NCBI RefSeq assembly: GCF_014656195.1
Contig: NZ_BNBY01000001.1
Span: forward strand, 441,148-505,147
Source of the DNA: Kitasatospora xanthocidica
GTDB lineage: Bacteria > Actinomycetota > Actinomycetes > Streptomycetales > Streptomycetaceae
Direction of reading: 5' to 3'
DNA length: 64,000 nt
Under the pieces are notes generated by a model that did no database searches, was not told the origin of the DNA, and saw only the letters and a list, made by a program, of their open reading frames with translations. The position numbers were made by a program, and so were the translations under genes. Of this stretch, positions 1-9,361 are shown piece after piece. The first letter of the stretch is position 1; each line of letters begins with the position of its first letter.

Positions 1-59
1 TGCCGGCCCCACCCCTCACGTCGTGTCCGGAGCGTCCCCGCCGGGGCGCCGGAGCCGGG

Positions 60-1553
60 TCAGCCCTGCTGCCCGGCCCACCAGGCCCGCAGCGCCGCGA
101 CCGCCTCGTCGTGCTCCATCGGGCCGTTCTCCAGCCGCAGTTCGAGCATGTGCTTGTACGCCTTGCCGACCTGCGGGCCGGGCTTGAGGCCGAGCAGCTC
201 CATGATCTGGTTGCCGTCCAGCGCCGGGCGGACGGAGTCCAGCTCCTCCTTCGCCCTCAGCTCGGCGATCCGCGTCTCCAGGCCGTCGTAGGTGCGCGAG
301 AGCGTGGCGGCCTTCTTCTTGTTGCGGGTGGTGCAGTCGGAGCGGGTCAGCTTGTGCAGCCGCTCCAGCAGCGGCCCGGCGTCGGTGACGTAGCGGCGCA
401 CCGCGGAGTCGGTCCACTCGCCGCCGCCGTAGCCGTGGAAGCGCAGGTGCAGCTCGACCAGGCGCGAGACGTCCTCGGTGAGCTCCTTGGAGTACTTGAG
501 CTCGCGCATCCGCTTGCGGGTCATCTTGGCGCCGACCACCTCGTGGTGGTGGAAGGAGACCCGGCCGTCCGGCTCGAAGCGGCGGGTGCGCGGCTTGCCG
601 ATGTCGTGCAGCAGCGCGGCCAGCCGCAGGATGAGGTCCGGGCCGTCCTGCTCCAGGGCGATGGCCTGCTCCAGGACGGTCAGCGAGTGCTCGTAGACGT
701 CCTTGTGCCGGTGGTGCTCGTCGCGCTCCAGCCGCAGCGCGGGCAGCTCGGGCAGCACGTGGTCGGCCAGGCCGGTGTCGACCAGCAGCCGCAGGCCCTT
801 CACCGGGTGGTCGGCCAGCAGCAGCTTGTTGAGCTCGGCCTGGACCCGCTCGGCCGAGACGATGGTGATCCGCTCGGCCATCGCGGCCATCGCGGCGATC
901 ACCTCGGGCGCCGGGTCGAAGTCCAGCTGGGCGGCGAAGCGGGCGGCCCGCATCATCCGCAGCGGGTCGTCGGAGAAGGACTCCTCGGGGGTCGCCGGGG
1001 TGCGCAGCACCCGGGCCTCCAGGTCCTCCAGGCCGCCGTGCGGGTCGACGAAGCCGCGGCCGGGCAGGTCGACCGCCATCGCGTTGACCGTGAAGTCCCG
1101 GCGGACCAGGTCCTCCTCGATGGTCTCGCCGTAGGTCACCTCGGGCTTGCGGGAGGTGCGGTCGTACGCCTCGGAGCGGTAGGTGGTGATCTCGATCAGG
1201 AAGGAGCCCTCGGGGGTGTCCTTGCGGGCGCCCACCGTGCCGAAGGCGATGCCGACGTCCCAGACCGCGTCCGCCCAGCCCTTGACCAGCTTGAGCACCT
1301 GCTGCGGGCGGGCGTCGGTGGTGAAGTCCAGGTCGTTGCCGAGGCGGCCGAGCAGCGCGTCCCGGACCGAGCCGCCGACCAGCGCCAGCCGGTGCCCGGC
1401 CGCCTGGAAGCGGCGGGCGATCTCGTCGGCGACCGGCGACACCCGCAGCAGCTCTTGCAGGCCCATGGTCTGGGCCTCGCTCAGGCCTGGTACGGCCCGG
1501 AGGTCGGTGCTGGAACGGTCGGTACGCGCGGTGGGCTCATTGGCAGTGGACAC
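60..1553 (-). CDS. cca: CCA tRNA nucleotidyltransferase
   Basis: Adds or repairs the 3'-CCA end of tRNAs in the cytoplasm, using CTP and ATP. The 497-residue product has the class II nucleotidyltransferase signature: GGSVRD at 60-65, the metal-binding DLDFTTD at 74-80, and RRDFTVNAMA at 151-160. A C-terminal HD domain (LLHDIGK, H316-D317) is usual for the actinobacterial form. Length is normal for the family. It is transcribed away from the DUF6049-murJ block, as in other actinomycetes, so the 370 bp upstream is a divergent promoter region. This enzyme matters here because most tRNA genes in the window lack an encoded CCA. Confidence 0.95.
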   Translation of the reverse strand: MSTANEPTARTDRSSTDLRAVPGLSEAQTMGLQELLRVSPVADEIARRFQAAGHRLALVGGSVRDALLGRLGNDLDFTTDARPQQVLKLVKGWADAVWDVGIAFGTVGARKDTPEGSFLIEITTYRSEAYDRTSRKPEVTYGETIEEDLVRRDFTVNAMAVDLPGRGFVDPHGGLEDLEARVLRTPATPEESFSDDPLRMMRAARFAAQLDFDPAPEVIAAMAAMAERITIVSAERVQAELNKLLLADHPVKGLRLLVDTGLADHVLPELPALRLERDEHHRHKDVYEHSLTVLEQAIALEQDGPDLILRLAALLHDIGKPRTRRFEPDGRVSFHHHEVVGAKMTRKRMRELKYSKELTEDVSRLVELHLRFHGYGGGEWTDSAVRRYVTDAGPLLERLHKLTRSDCTTRNKKKAATLSRTYDGLETRIAELRAKEELDSVRPALDGNQIMELLGLKPGPQVGKAYKHMLELRLENGPMEHDEAVAALRAWWAGQQG

Positions 1554-1924
1554 GGCTCACAAGGGTACGTGCCCCGACAGGTCAACCGCCCGCGCGTTTT
1601 GGGCGTCTCACCCCACAGCCCGCAACACTGCACCGCAGGCTGCATCGTTACCATGCCGGTGGACGAGTCTCGGGCACCGGACAGGGGATGCGGTGCCGCG
1701 TGCCGTCACGGCCTGCGGCGCTCCCGCGGAAGCGGTGCGGCGAGGGCGTCGGGCCATCGGTTCCCAGCGTTCCGAGTGCTCCGAGAATTCCAAGAGTTTC
1801 CAGAGTTTCAGAGTTCAAGAGTTCAAGAGTTCCAGAGTTCCAAGCGAAGGACCGTCGGGCGCACCGCGCCGGACGGGACGACCAGCATCAGCAGCAGCGA
1901 TCGAGAACGGCGAGGGCGAAACGA
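1554..1924. promoter_or_regulatory. divergent intergenic region cca / DUF6049
   Basis: This 371-bp gap separates the divergent cca and DUF6049 genes and should hold both promoters. I see no RNA gene. Its right half contains a run of degenerate 8-nt repeats (separate entry) with visibly lower G+C than the surroundings. No promoter elements could be assigned with confidence. Confidence 0.4.
1759..1846. repeat. degenerate 8-nt tandem repeats (TCCAGAGT/TCAAGAGT)
   Basis: A low-complexity stretch is made of units resembling TCCAGAGT and TCAAGAGT, repeated about nine times with an 8-nt period; the most regular copies lie at about 1801-1840. It ends roughly 80 bp upstream of the DUF6049 start. It is unlike the G+C-rich sequence around it. 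It could lie in the 5' untranslated leader of the DUF6049-murJ operon. The function is unknown. Confidence 0.6.
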
Positions 1925-4450
1925 GTGAGTGAGCCGGCACGGCACTCGGGCCTGGGGGCGCACCGACAGCCTGGACGGGCCGAACGTCCCGCCGACGGAC
2001 GTCATCCGGTCCGCCGGGCGGGGCTGCGCCTCGCCGCCGCCTGTGCGGCCGCCCTGACCCTCTTCGCGGCCTCCCCGGCCGGTGCGCTGCCGGCCGGGGG
2101 CAACACGAACCCGGCCGCCGACTCCACCGCCTCGGCCAAGTACCCGGTGGTCCTGACCATCGAGTCGCTGGCCCCGCAGGTGGCCGTCCCCAACGGCACC
2201 GTGACGATCACCGGGCACGTCACCAACGCCGGCCAGTCCGCGCTGAAGGGCGCCCACGCGGCCGTCCGCAAGCCGTACTCCGGCAAGCCGCTGGACCGGC
2301 GCAGCGACCTGGCCGGCGTGGCCGGCCGCTCCACGCCGGTCGAGCCGGACGGCGTGGAGCTGGACAGCCCCCAGTACGCCCTTCCGGAGCTGAACCCGGG
2401 CCAGACCCTGCCGTACACCCTGAGCGTCGCGGTGAACGACCTCGGGCTGTCCTCCAGCGGCGTCTACGAGCTCGCGGTGGACGCCTGGGGCTCGACCGCC
2501 GACAACTCGCACGACCGGGCCCTGGGCATCGCCCGGAGCTTCCTGCCGTACAACCCGGGCGGCGCCGAGGCGCAGCCGACGAAGCTCGCCACGCTCTGGC
2601 CGCTGGTGCACGCGCCGGTGCTGACCGCGCAGACCGTCACCGACAACGACCAGTCCGTCCCGGTGCTGCGCGACGACAGCCTGGCCACCGACCTCGCCCC
2701 GGGCGGCCGGCTGTACGAGCTGGTCGACACCGGCTCCAAGCTGCCGGGGCTGACCTGGGTGGTCGACCCGGACCTGCTGGACGCCGCGCTCGCGATGACC
2801 AAGCCGTACCGGGTGCAGAACCCGGGCACCGAGGAGGCGGGCAAGCCGGCCAGGGACGACAACACCGTCCTGCACAACGGCTCGGCCGCCGCCGGCGCCT
2901 GGCTGGACAAGCTGCGCGCCGCCGTCGCCAAGCCGGAGAACCAGGTGGTCGCGCTGCCGTACGCCGACCCGGACCTCGCCTCGATCGCGCACAACGGCGC
3001 CGACCTGTCCGGGATGGCCACCGCGCTCGGCAAGGCGGCCACGGCCGGCCGGCTGACCGTCGAGGGCCGGCTCTCGGTGGACACCCGCTCCGACGTCGCC
3101 TGGCCGTACCAGGGCTACGTCGACCAGCAGATCGTCGGCCTCGCCCAGCAGACCGGCAGCTCCCTGGTGCTGGCCAACGGGGCGAGCATGCCGGAGCCGG
3201 ACGCGCTGAACTACACCCCCAGCGCGGCGCGGCCGATCGGCAACGGGCAGAGCGCCGTGGTCGCCGACGAGACGGTCTCCGCGCTCTTCCAGCGGGACCT
3301 GAGCACCGCGAAGGACCAGACCGAGTCGACCCAGCGCTTCCTCGCCGAGACCTTCGCGATCACCCACGAGCAGCCGCAGAACCAGCGCGGCCTGCTGGTC
3401 ATGCCGCCGCGCGACCTGAGCGTCACCACCGCCAAGGTGCTGGCGACCGCCCTGCAGGCGGCGTCCGGCAAGTGGATCGCCCCGGTCAAGCTGGACGCGG
3501 TGGCGCAGTCCTCGCCCGACCCGAAGGCCACCACCGGCGTCCCCGCCGCCACCGACTACCCGACCCAGGCCCGTGCCACCGAGCTGACGTCGACCGAGCT
3601 GGTCGCCACCAACCGGATCCAGTACGACCTGGACACCCTGATGCGGGTGCTCACCCTGCCGCAGCGGGTGCGCGGCCCGTTCAACGCCGCCATGGTCCGC
3701 TCGCTGTCCACCGAGTGGCGCGAGCGGGAAGCGGCCGGCGTCGACTACCGCAAGGGCGTCACGGCCTACCTGAAGGAGCTGACCAAAGCCGTCCAGGTGC
3801 CGCCGAAGAAGGTGGTCACCCTGGCGGGCGACACCGGTCTGCTCCAGGTCAGCGTCCGCAACGACCTCACCCAGACGGTCACCAACCTGAAGCTGGTGCT
3901 CACCTCGGCCCAGCCGAACAGGCTGAACGTCCGCCGGGAGGAGGAGCTGGTCCTCCCGGCCTCGCAGAGCGCCACCCTCCGCTTCCAGGCCGAGGCGCAC
4001 AACAACGGGACGGTCCAGATGACCGCCCAGCTCTGGACCACCGGCCCCAACGGGCGGCCGTACGGCGAAGCCCAGCCCTTCACGGTCGAGGTCACCTCGG
4101 TGACCAACGGCGTGCTGTACGTCTTCGCGGGCGCCGGCGTGCTCCTGCTGCTGGCCGCGCTGCGCTTCGTCCGCCAGCGAAAGCGGCGGGACGGGCAGCC
4201 GCACGCGGACGGCGACCAGCCGGTCGGCGACGCCCCGGCGACGGGCGGGGCCGCGGCGGCGGAGCCGACGGCGGAGTCCACGGACGCCCCGGACGCCCCG
4301 GAGGCGGCGGACCGGCCCGCCCGGTCCGCCGGGTCCACCGGCGACGGGCCGGGGGACGGCGACGCCGGTGCCGGTCCCGCGCAGACACCGCGCGGCAGCA
4401 GCCCGGATGGCCGGGATCGGGCCGCCAGTGATGAGAAGGTTGGTCCTTGA
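1925..4450 (+). CDS. secreted, membrane-anchored DUF6049 family protein
   Basis: The 841-residue protein probably acts outside the membrane. A signal-peptide-like segment (LRLAAACAAALTLFAASPAGA) lies at about residues 32-52. A long extracytoplasmic region follows, starting with an Ig-like fold (TIESLAPQVAVPNGTVTITG). Near the C-terminus is one transmembrane helix (YVFAGAGVLLLLAALRF), a basic stop-transfer, and an acidic Ala/Pro tail of about 90 residues. I chose the GTG at 1925, preceded by a purine-rich GCGAGGGCGAAAC. The frame is open further upstream but runs through the octamer repeats there. It lies just ahead of murJ, matching mycobacterial Rv3909-Rv3910 order, so a cell-envelope role is likely. 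No biochemical function is known to me. Confidence 0.85.
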   Translation: MSEPARHSGLGAHRQPGRAERPADGRHPVRRAGLRLAAACAAALTLFAASPAGALPAGGNTNPAADSTASAKYPVVLTIESLAPQVAVPNGTVTITGHVTNAGQSALKGAHAAVRKPYSGKPLDRRSDLAGVAGRSTPVEPDGVELDSPQYALPELNPGQTLPYTLSVAVNDLGLSSSGVYELAVDAWGSTADNSHDRALGIARSFLPYNPGGAEAQPTKLATLWPLVHAPVLTAQTVTDNDQSVPVLRDDSLATDLAPGGRLYELVDTGSKLPGLTWVVDPDLLDAALAMTKPYRVQNPGTEEAGKPARDDNTVLHNGSAAAGAWLDKLRAAVAKPENQVVALPYADPDLASIAHNGADLSGMATALGKAATAGRLTVEGRLSVDTRSDVAWPYQGYVDQQIVGLAQQTGSSLVLANGASMPEPDALNYTPSAARPIGNGQSAVVADETVSALFQRDLSTAKDQTESTQRFLAETFAITHEQPQNQRGLLVMPPRDLSVTTAKVLATALQAASGKWIAPVKLDAVAQSSPDPKATTGVPAATDYPTQARATELTSTELVATNRIQYDLDTLMRVLTLPQRVRGPFNAAMVRSLSTEWREREAAGVDYRKGVTAYLKELTKAVQVPPKKVVTLAGDTGLLQVSVRNDLTQTVTNLKLVLTSAQPNRLNVRREEELVLPASQSATLRFQAEAHNNGTVQMTAQLWTTGPNGRPYGEAQPFTVEVTSVTNGVLYVFAGAGVLLLLAALRFVRQRKRRDGQPHADGDQPVGDAPATGGAAAAEPTAESTDAPDAPEAADRPARSAGSTGDGPGDGDAGAGPAQTPRGSSPDGRDRAASDEKVGP

Positions 4451-4508
4451 TACCGCCGACCCCCCGTGACGCCGGGCCGGCCTCCCCCCACGACAGCGAA
4501 GAGGTGAC

Positions 4509-7022
4509 ATGACCGGGCGCAGCGAGGAGCGGCCGCCGGGCCGCGGTGAGAGCCGGCCGGGTGCCGAGTCGCCGTCCGGCGACTGGTACGTGGCCGACAC
4601 CTACGCCCAGGACCCGTACGCGGCCGACGCCTACGGGAACCAGCAGGACGGCCAGGACCCGTACGGTCTGCGGGCGGGCCGCCCGGCCGCGCCGCAGCCG
4701 CCGGCCGCCGCGTACGACGTGCCGCCGCAGCTGCCGCCGCAGGGCGGTGGCTACCCGACGCCGGTGCCGCCGACCCCGTACCCGGCGGCGGACCGGTTCT
4801 CGGCCCCGGTGCCGCCGATGCAGCCCGGCTGGGACACCCCGCCGCAGGGCGGCTGGCAGCAGGAGCCGGCCCCGGCTCCGGCCGGCGGCCAGTGGGGCGG
4901 TGCCGGACAGCCGCAGCAGCAGTGGGAGCCCGGCCCGGCGCACTCCGCGTGGGACAGCGAGACCACCGAGTACGTCGGGGTGGACGCGCTGTTCGGCGGC
5001 CGGCCGGCGACGGAGGCCGCGGCCCAGCCGCCGGTCCCGCCGCCCGCTCCGGCCCCGCAGCCGACCCAGCCGATGACCCAGCACACGACCCAGCCGGTGC
5101 CCGCGCCGGGCGCCCCCGGCGCCGTGCCGCCGGCCGGCCCCGCGCCGTACCCGCCGGTGGGCGGCCACCCGGGGCAGCCCCGGCCCGGCGGTCCGGGCGG
5201 GCAGCGCCCCTTCGTGCCGCCGATCGAGTTCGACCCGCCGCTCTCCGAGGAGGAGGCCACCATGCAGGTGGCCGCCGTCGCGGTGCCCCCGGCGGTCGAG
5301 CCGCTGGCGGACCTCGCCGCCGAGGAGCACACCGCGGAGCCCGCGGCCGCGCCCGCCCCGGCGGGCGGCGGCGGGGGCAAGGTCGCCAGCCTGCTCAACT
5401 CCAGCGCGATCATGGCGGCCGGCACCCTGGTCTCCCGCGGCACCGGCTTCGTCCGGACCATGGTGATCACCACCGCCATCGGCGTCGGCGTGATGGGCGA
5501 CTCGTACAACGCGGCGAACACCCTGCCGACCCTGCTGTACATCCTGATCGGCGGCGGCGCGCTGAACGCCGTCTTCGTGCCGCAGCTGGTGCGCAGCATG
5601 AAGAACGACGAGGACGGCGGCACCGCGTACGCCAACCGGCTGCTCACCCTGGTGATGGTCGGGCTCGGCGGCGTGGTGTTCCTGGCCGTGCTCGGGGCTC
5701 CCGTCCTGGTCCAGCTGATCGCCCACCCGATGATGGCGAACCCGGAGCGCGCCGAGACCACGGTCGCGATGGCCCGCTACTGCCTGCCCACGATCTTCTT
5801 CATGGGCATCCACGTGGTGATGGGCCAGATCCTCAACGCCCGCGGCCGGTTCGGCGCGATGATGTGGACCCCGGTCCTGAACAACATCGTGGTGATCTTC
5901 ACCTTCTCCGCGTACACCTGGGTCTACGGCGGGTTCGGCACCACCGGCGTCACGCCCGAGTCCATCTCCCCCGAGGGCGTCCGGCTGCTCGGCCTCGGCA
6001 CCCTGGTCGGCCTGGTCGTCCAGGCCCTGGCGATGATCCCGTACCTGCGGGCGGCCGAGTTCCGCTTCCGGCCGCGCTTCGACTGGCGCGGCCACGGCCT
6101 GGGCAAGGCCGCCCGGCTGGCCAAGTGGACGTTCTTCTTCGTGCTCGCCAACCAGGCCGGCTACCTGGTGATCACCCAGCTGTCCACCATGGCCGGTGAC
6201 GCCGCCGCGGCGGCGGGCCACCACGGCGGTGCCGGTCTGGCCGCGTTCTCCAACGCCCTGCTGATCTGGCAGCTCCCGCAGGCCGTGATCACCGTCTCGA
6301 TCATGAGCGCGGTGCTCCCCCGGCTCTCCCGGGCGGCCGCCGACGAGGACGCCGGAGCCGTCCGCGACGACATCTCCTACGGTCTGCGCACCACGGCCGT
6401 GGCGGTCGTCCCGGGGGCGTTCCTGTTCCTGTCGCTCGGCCCGGTGATCGGCCGTTCGATCTACGCGGTCGGCGGCAACGAGGCCGTCCTGAGCGCCGCC
6501 ACCGACGTCGGTCTGATGCTCTCCGCCTTCGCGCTGGGCCTGATCCCCTACTCGGCCCAGTACGTGATGCTCCGCGGCTTCTACGCCTACGAGGACACCC
6601 GGACGCCGTTCGCCAACACCGTCTGGGTCGCGGTCTGCCAGGCCGGCTTCTCGGTGCTGTGCTGGCTGCTGCTGCCCGCCCAGTGGACCGTGGTCGGCAT
6701 CGCCTTCGGCTACGGCCTGGCGTACGCCGTCGGGGTGATGGTGGCCGTGCCGAAGCTGAAGAAGAAGATCGGCGGACTGGACACCAAGCGGATCGGCAAG
6801 ACGTACAGCCGGCTCGCCACCGCCTGCGTCCCGGCCGCACTGGTCGGCTTCGGCGCCAGCCTGGCGGTCCAGCACGTGCTCGGCGGCTGGGGCGGGAGCG
6901 TCGCCTCCCTCGTCGTGGCCGGCGGCCTGCAGCTGGGCGTCTTCGTGCTGATCGCCAAGCGCCTGCGGATCGAGGAGCTCAACTCCATGCTGGGCATGGT
7001 CCGCGGCCGACTGGGCCGCTGA
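4509..7022 (+). CDS. murJ: MurJ lipid II flippase with long Pro-rich N-terminus
   Basis: Flips lipid-linked peptidoglycan precursor across the membrane (MurJ/MviN, MOP superfamily). The 837-residue protein has a cytoplasmic Pro/Gly/Gln/Tyr-rich N-terminus of about 290 residues, then the transmembrane core starting at LLNSSAIMAAGTLVSR. Typical MurJ residues follow (NAANTLPTLLYILIGGGALN, FVPQLVR, and the MGQILNARGRFGAMMWTPVL stretch). The core resembles E. coli MurJ in length; the extension is an actinobacterial trait. The start is an ATG behind GAGGTGAC. In mycobacteria the MviN core is fused to an intracellular pseudokinase; here that module is the separate next gene. MurJ ends at a 14-bp inverted repeat. 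Confidence 0.93.
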   Translation: MTGRSEERPPGRGESRPGAESPSGDWYVADTYAQDPYAADAYGNQQDGQDPYGLRAGRPAAPQPPAAAYDVPPQLPPQGGGYPTPVPPTPYPAADRFSAPVPPMQPGWDTPPQGGWQQEPAPAPAGGQWGGAGQPQQQWEPGPAHSAWDSETTEYVGVDALFGGRPATEAAAQPPVPPPAPAPQPTQPMTQHTTQPVPAPGAPGAVPPAGPAPYPPVGGHPGQPRPGGPGGQRPFVPPIEFDPPLSEEEATMQVAAVAVPPAVEPLADLAAEEHTAEPAAAPAPAGGGGGKVASLLNSSAIMAAGTLVSRGTGFVRTMVITTAIGVGVMGDSYNAANTLPTLLYILIGGGALNAVFVPQLVRSMKNDEDGGTAYANRLLTLVMVGLGGVVFLAVLGAPVLVQLIAHPMMANPERAETTVAMARYCLPTIFFMGIHVVMGQILNARGRFGAMMWTPVLNNIVVIFTFSAYTWVYGGFGTTGVTPESISPEGVRLLGLGTLVGLVVQALAMIPYLRAAEFRFRPRFDWRGHGLGKAARLAKWTFFFVLANQAGYLVITQLSTMAGDAAAAAGHHGGAGLAAFSNALLIWQLPQAVITVSIMSAVLPRLSRAAADEDAGAVRDDISYGLRTTAVAVVPGAFLFLSLGPVIGRSIYAVGGNEAVLSAATDVGLMLSAFALGLIPYSAQYVMLRGFYAYEDTRTPFANTVWVAVCQAGFSVLCWLLLPAQWTVVGIAFGYGLAYAVGVMVAVPKLKKKIGGLDTKRIGKTYSRLATACVPAALVGFGASLAVQHVLGGWGGSVASLVVAGGLQLGVFVLIAKRLRIEELNSMLGMVRGRLGR

Positions 7023-7035
7023 CCGCCCGTTCCAC

Positions 7036-7100
7036 GGCCGGACGAGCGGCGCCCTGAACGGGCGTCAACCGGAGCGCACCGCTCCTCCGCTCGTCCGGCC
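7036..7100 (+). terminator. long inverted repeat downstream of murJ
   Basis: Perfect 14-bp arms GGCCGGACGAGCGG (7036-7049) and its complement (7087-7100) flank a 37-nt loop with smaller internal hairpins. There is no T-tract, so it may be a factor-dependent terminator or RNA-processing structure before the pseudokinase gene. The rest of the gap to 7323 shows no gene. Confidence 0.5.
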
Positions 7101-7323
7101 GAGTGCTGGGCAGCCAGTCGTGCGGGCCCCGCCCGGCGGCGAGATGGCGACCCGGTGTCCTTTCTGCACCACATCTCTCCACCCGTACGCAACCGAGTGG
7201 ACCCCTCAGCGGTCGTACCCGGTGGAGAAGAGTGGGCACAATTGTCCTGGAGCACAGGGCCGCCAACCCGCGGGCTCCAGCGACTCTCTCGGCCGGGGCG
7301 ACACAAGGGGAGGCAGGACCACG

Positions 7324-9321
7324 GTGGCTGATGGCACCAAGGCGGTCGTCGACACGTCAGCAGCTGACGCGGCGGCGGACGAAGCCGCGCTGGCCGCGGC
7401 GATCGACGGGCTCGCGGTCGCGGAGGACGCCGACGGGCGTGCCCCCGCCGACACCGACGAGGGCCCCTCCACCGCTGCCGCCGCCCCGGGGAAGACCGCC
7501 GGGAACGAGCGCGAGGCGAAGGACAAGGCGAAGGACAAGGCTGAAGGCGAGGCGTCGGGAAGCGGCCGGGAGACCTCCGTCAGCGAGGAGACCTCCGAGA
7601 TCACCGCACCGCTCTCGGTCCGGGAGATCGCCGCCGAACTGGCCGCCGGCTCCGCCCGGAAGAAGCCGGCCCCCGCCGCCGAGCCCCCCAAGCGCAAGCC
7701 CACCGACCCCCAGCCCACGGTCGACCCGCGCGACACCGCCACCCTCCCGCGCACCCTCCCCGCGCCGCAGCGGCGCAGCGGCGACATGATCGGCCACCGG
7801 TACCGGCTGGAGGAGTGCATCTCCCAGAGCGACACCTTCAGCAGCTGGCGCGCCGTCGACGAGAAGCTGCGCCGGGCCGTCGGCGTCCACCTGATGGCCT
7901 CCGGCCACCAGCGGGCCCGCAAGGTTCTCGCCGCCGCCAAGTCCGCCGCCCTGCTCGGCGACCCGCGCTTCGTCCAGGTCCTGGACGCCGTCCAGGAGGG
8001 CGAGCTGGTCTACGTCGTGCGGGAGTGGCTGCCGCACTCCTCCGACCTGGCCAGGCTGCTCGCGAACGGCCCGATGGAGCCGCACGAGGCCTACCAGATG
8101 GTCCGCCAGGTCGCCGACGCGGTCGCCGCCGCCCACCGGCGCGGCCAGGCCCACCTGCGGCTCACCCCGCGCTGCGTGCTGCGCACCGACAGCGGCCAGT
8201 ACCGGATCAACGGCATCGCGGTGGACGCCGCCCTGCGCGGGCTGACCGCGGAGGAGTCCGCCGAGGACGCCCAGCGCGTCGACACCCGGGCGATCGGCGC
8301 CCTGCTGTTCGCCGCGCTCACCCACCGCTGGCCGTACCCGGAGGACCGCTACGACCTCCGCGGCCTGCCGAAGGACCTCCAGAACGCCGCGCCGGACCAG
8401 GTCCGTGCCGGCGTCCACAAGGGCCTGTCCGAGCTCGCCGCCCGGGCCCTGTTCGACCACCCGCCGCACCACGCCGAGCCGATCACGACCCCGGAGGACC
8501 TGGTCCGGGCGATCGCCCGGATGCCCCGGATCCGCCAGCCCGAGCCGGAGCTGCCCGCCTACCCGGCCCCGCCCCGGCACAACACCCACGCCCTGCCCAC
8601 CGCGCCCAACCCGACCCGGGTGGCCGACACCACCGTCGCCCCGCTGCCCGCCTCCTCCCGGCCCACCTCCTCCCGGCGCATGCGTCGGCGGCTGCGCCGG
8701 GTGGTCAAGGCCACCGCCTGGACGGTCGCCCTGGGCGCGATCGGCGTGGCCTCCTGGCAGTTCGTCGGCAGCCTGCGCAACAACAACGGCGCTTCCGCCT
8801 CCCCGCTGCCCTCGGTCAGCAGCGCCGCGCCGACGGCCACCCACGCGACCCCGCACACGCCGGTGCCGCTCGCCATCAAGGGCGCGCAGTCGTACAACCC
8901 GCTCGGCGAGGGGTCCGACGGCAAGGAGAACACCGCCAAGGCCGTCGACGGCGACCCGAACACCGTCTGGAACACCCAGTGGTACGCCGACCAGTTCGGC
9001 ACCAAGCCGCCCGCCCTCAAGTCGGGCACCGGGCTGCTGATCGACCTCGGCACCCAGCAGTCGGTCTCCTCGGTGAACGTCCAGTTCGTCGGCGAGCACA
9101 CCGCGGAGCTGCGGGTGCCCACCCCGGCCGCCGCCGCCAACCCGATGCAGGCCAGGCCGGAGGGGTACACCGTCCTCGCCAAGAAGTCCGGGGCCAACGT
9201 CGAGTACACCCTTGACGCCCCGGTCACCACGCGCTACCTCTTGCTCTGGCTGACCGCACTGCCGAAGGACGGCGCCGGCACGTTCACCGGCCAGGTCGCC
9301 GAGGTCAAGGTCTCCGGCTGA
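7324..9321 (+). CDS. membrane pseudokinase with extracellular discoidin-like domain
   Basis: The 665-residue protein has an Ala/Glu/Lys-rich N-terminus (about 1-155), a Ser/Thr-kinase-like domain (from MIGHRYRLEECISQ to about residue 400), one membrane helix (TAWTVALGAIGVASWQFV), and an extracytoplasmic F5/8-type-C-like domain (AVDGDPNTVWNTQWY, GLLIDLGTQ). The kinase fold lacks key residues: the HRD-K-N catalytic loop reads HLRLTPRCVL and the DFG position reads NGIAVDA, so it should not phosphorylate. It corresponds to the pseudokinase part of mycobacterial MviN, which is known to be a PknB target that recruits FhaA. A MurJ-regulating role is inferred. GTG start behind GGGGAGG. Confidence 0.85.
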   Translation: MADGTKAVVDTSAADAAADEAALAAAIDGLAVAEDADGRAPADTDEGPSTAAAAPGKTAGNEREAKDKAKDKAEGEASGSGRETSVSEETSEITAPLSVREIAAELAAGSARKKPAPAAEPPKRKPTDPQPTVDPRDTATLPRTLPAPQRRSGDMIGHRYRLEECISQSDTFSSWRAVDEKLRRAVGVHLMASGHQRARKVLAAAKSAALLGDPRFVQVLDAVQEGELVYVVREWLPHSSDLARLLANGPMEPHEAYQMVRQVADAVAAAHRRGQAHLRLTPRCVLRTDSGQYRINGIAVDAALRGLTAEESAEDAQRVDTRAIGALLFAALTHRWPYPEDRYDLRGLPKDLQNAAPDQVRAGVHKGLSELAARALFDHPPHHAEPITTPEDLVRAIARMPRIRQPEPELPAYPAPPRHNTHALPTAPNPTRVADTTVAPLPASSRPTSSRRMRRRLRRVVKATAWTVALGAIGVASWQFVGSLRNNNGASASPLPSVSSAAPTATHATPHTPVPLAIKGAQSYNPLGEGSDGKENTAKAVDGDPNTVWNTQWYADQFGTKPPALKSGTGLLIDLGTQQSVSSVNVQFVGEHTAELRVPTPAAAANPMQARPEGYTVLAKKSGANVEYTLDAPVTTRYLLLWLTALPKDGAGTFTGQVAEVKVSG

Positions 9322-9361
9322 CCGGGGCCGGCGGACCCGGTACGACGCGGAGGCTCGAGGG

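Noticed and set aside
1759..1846. Octamer repeats as a CRISPR array
   Set aside because: Units are 8 nt with no spacers and there are no cas genes in the window.
4092..6875. Long open frames antisense to murJ and the pseudokinase gene
   Set aside because: Same high-G+C artefact; products are His/Gly/Arg-rich with no recognisable domain.
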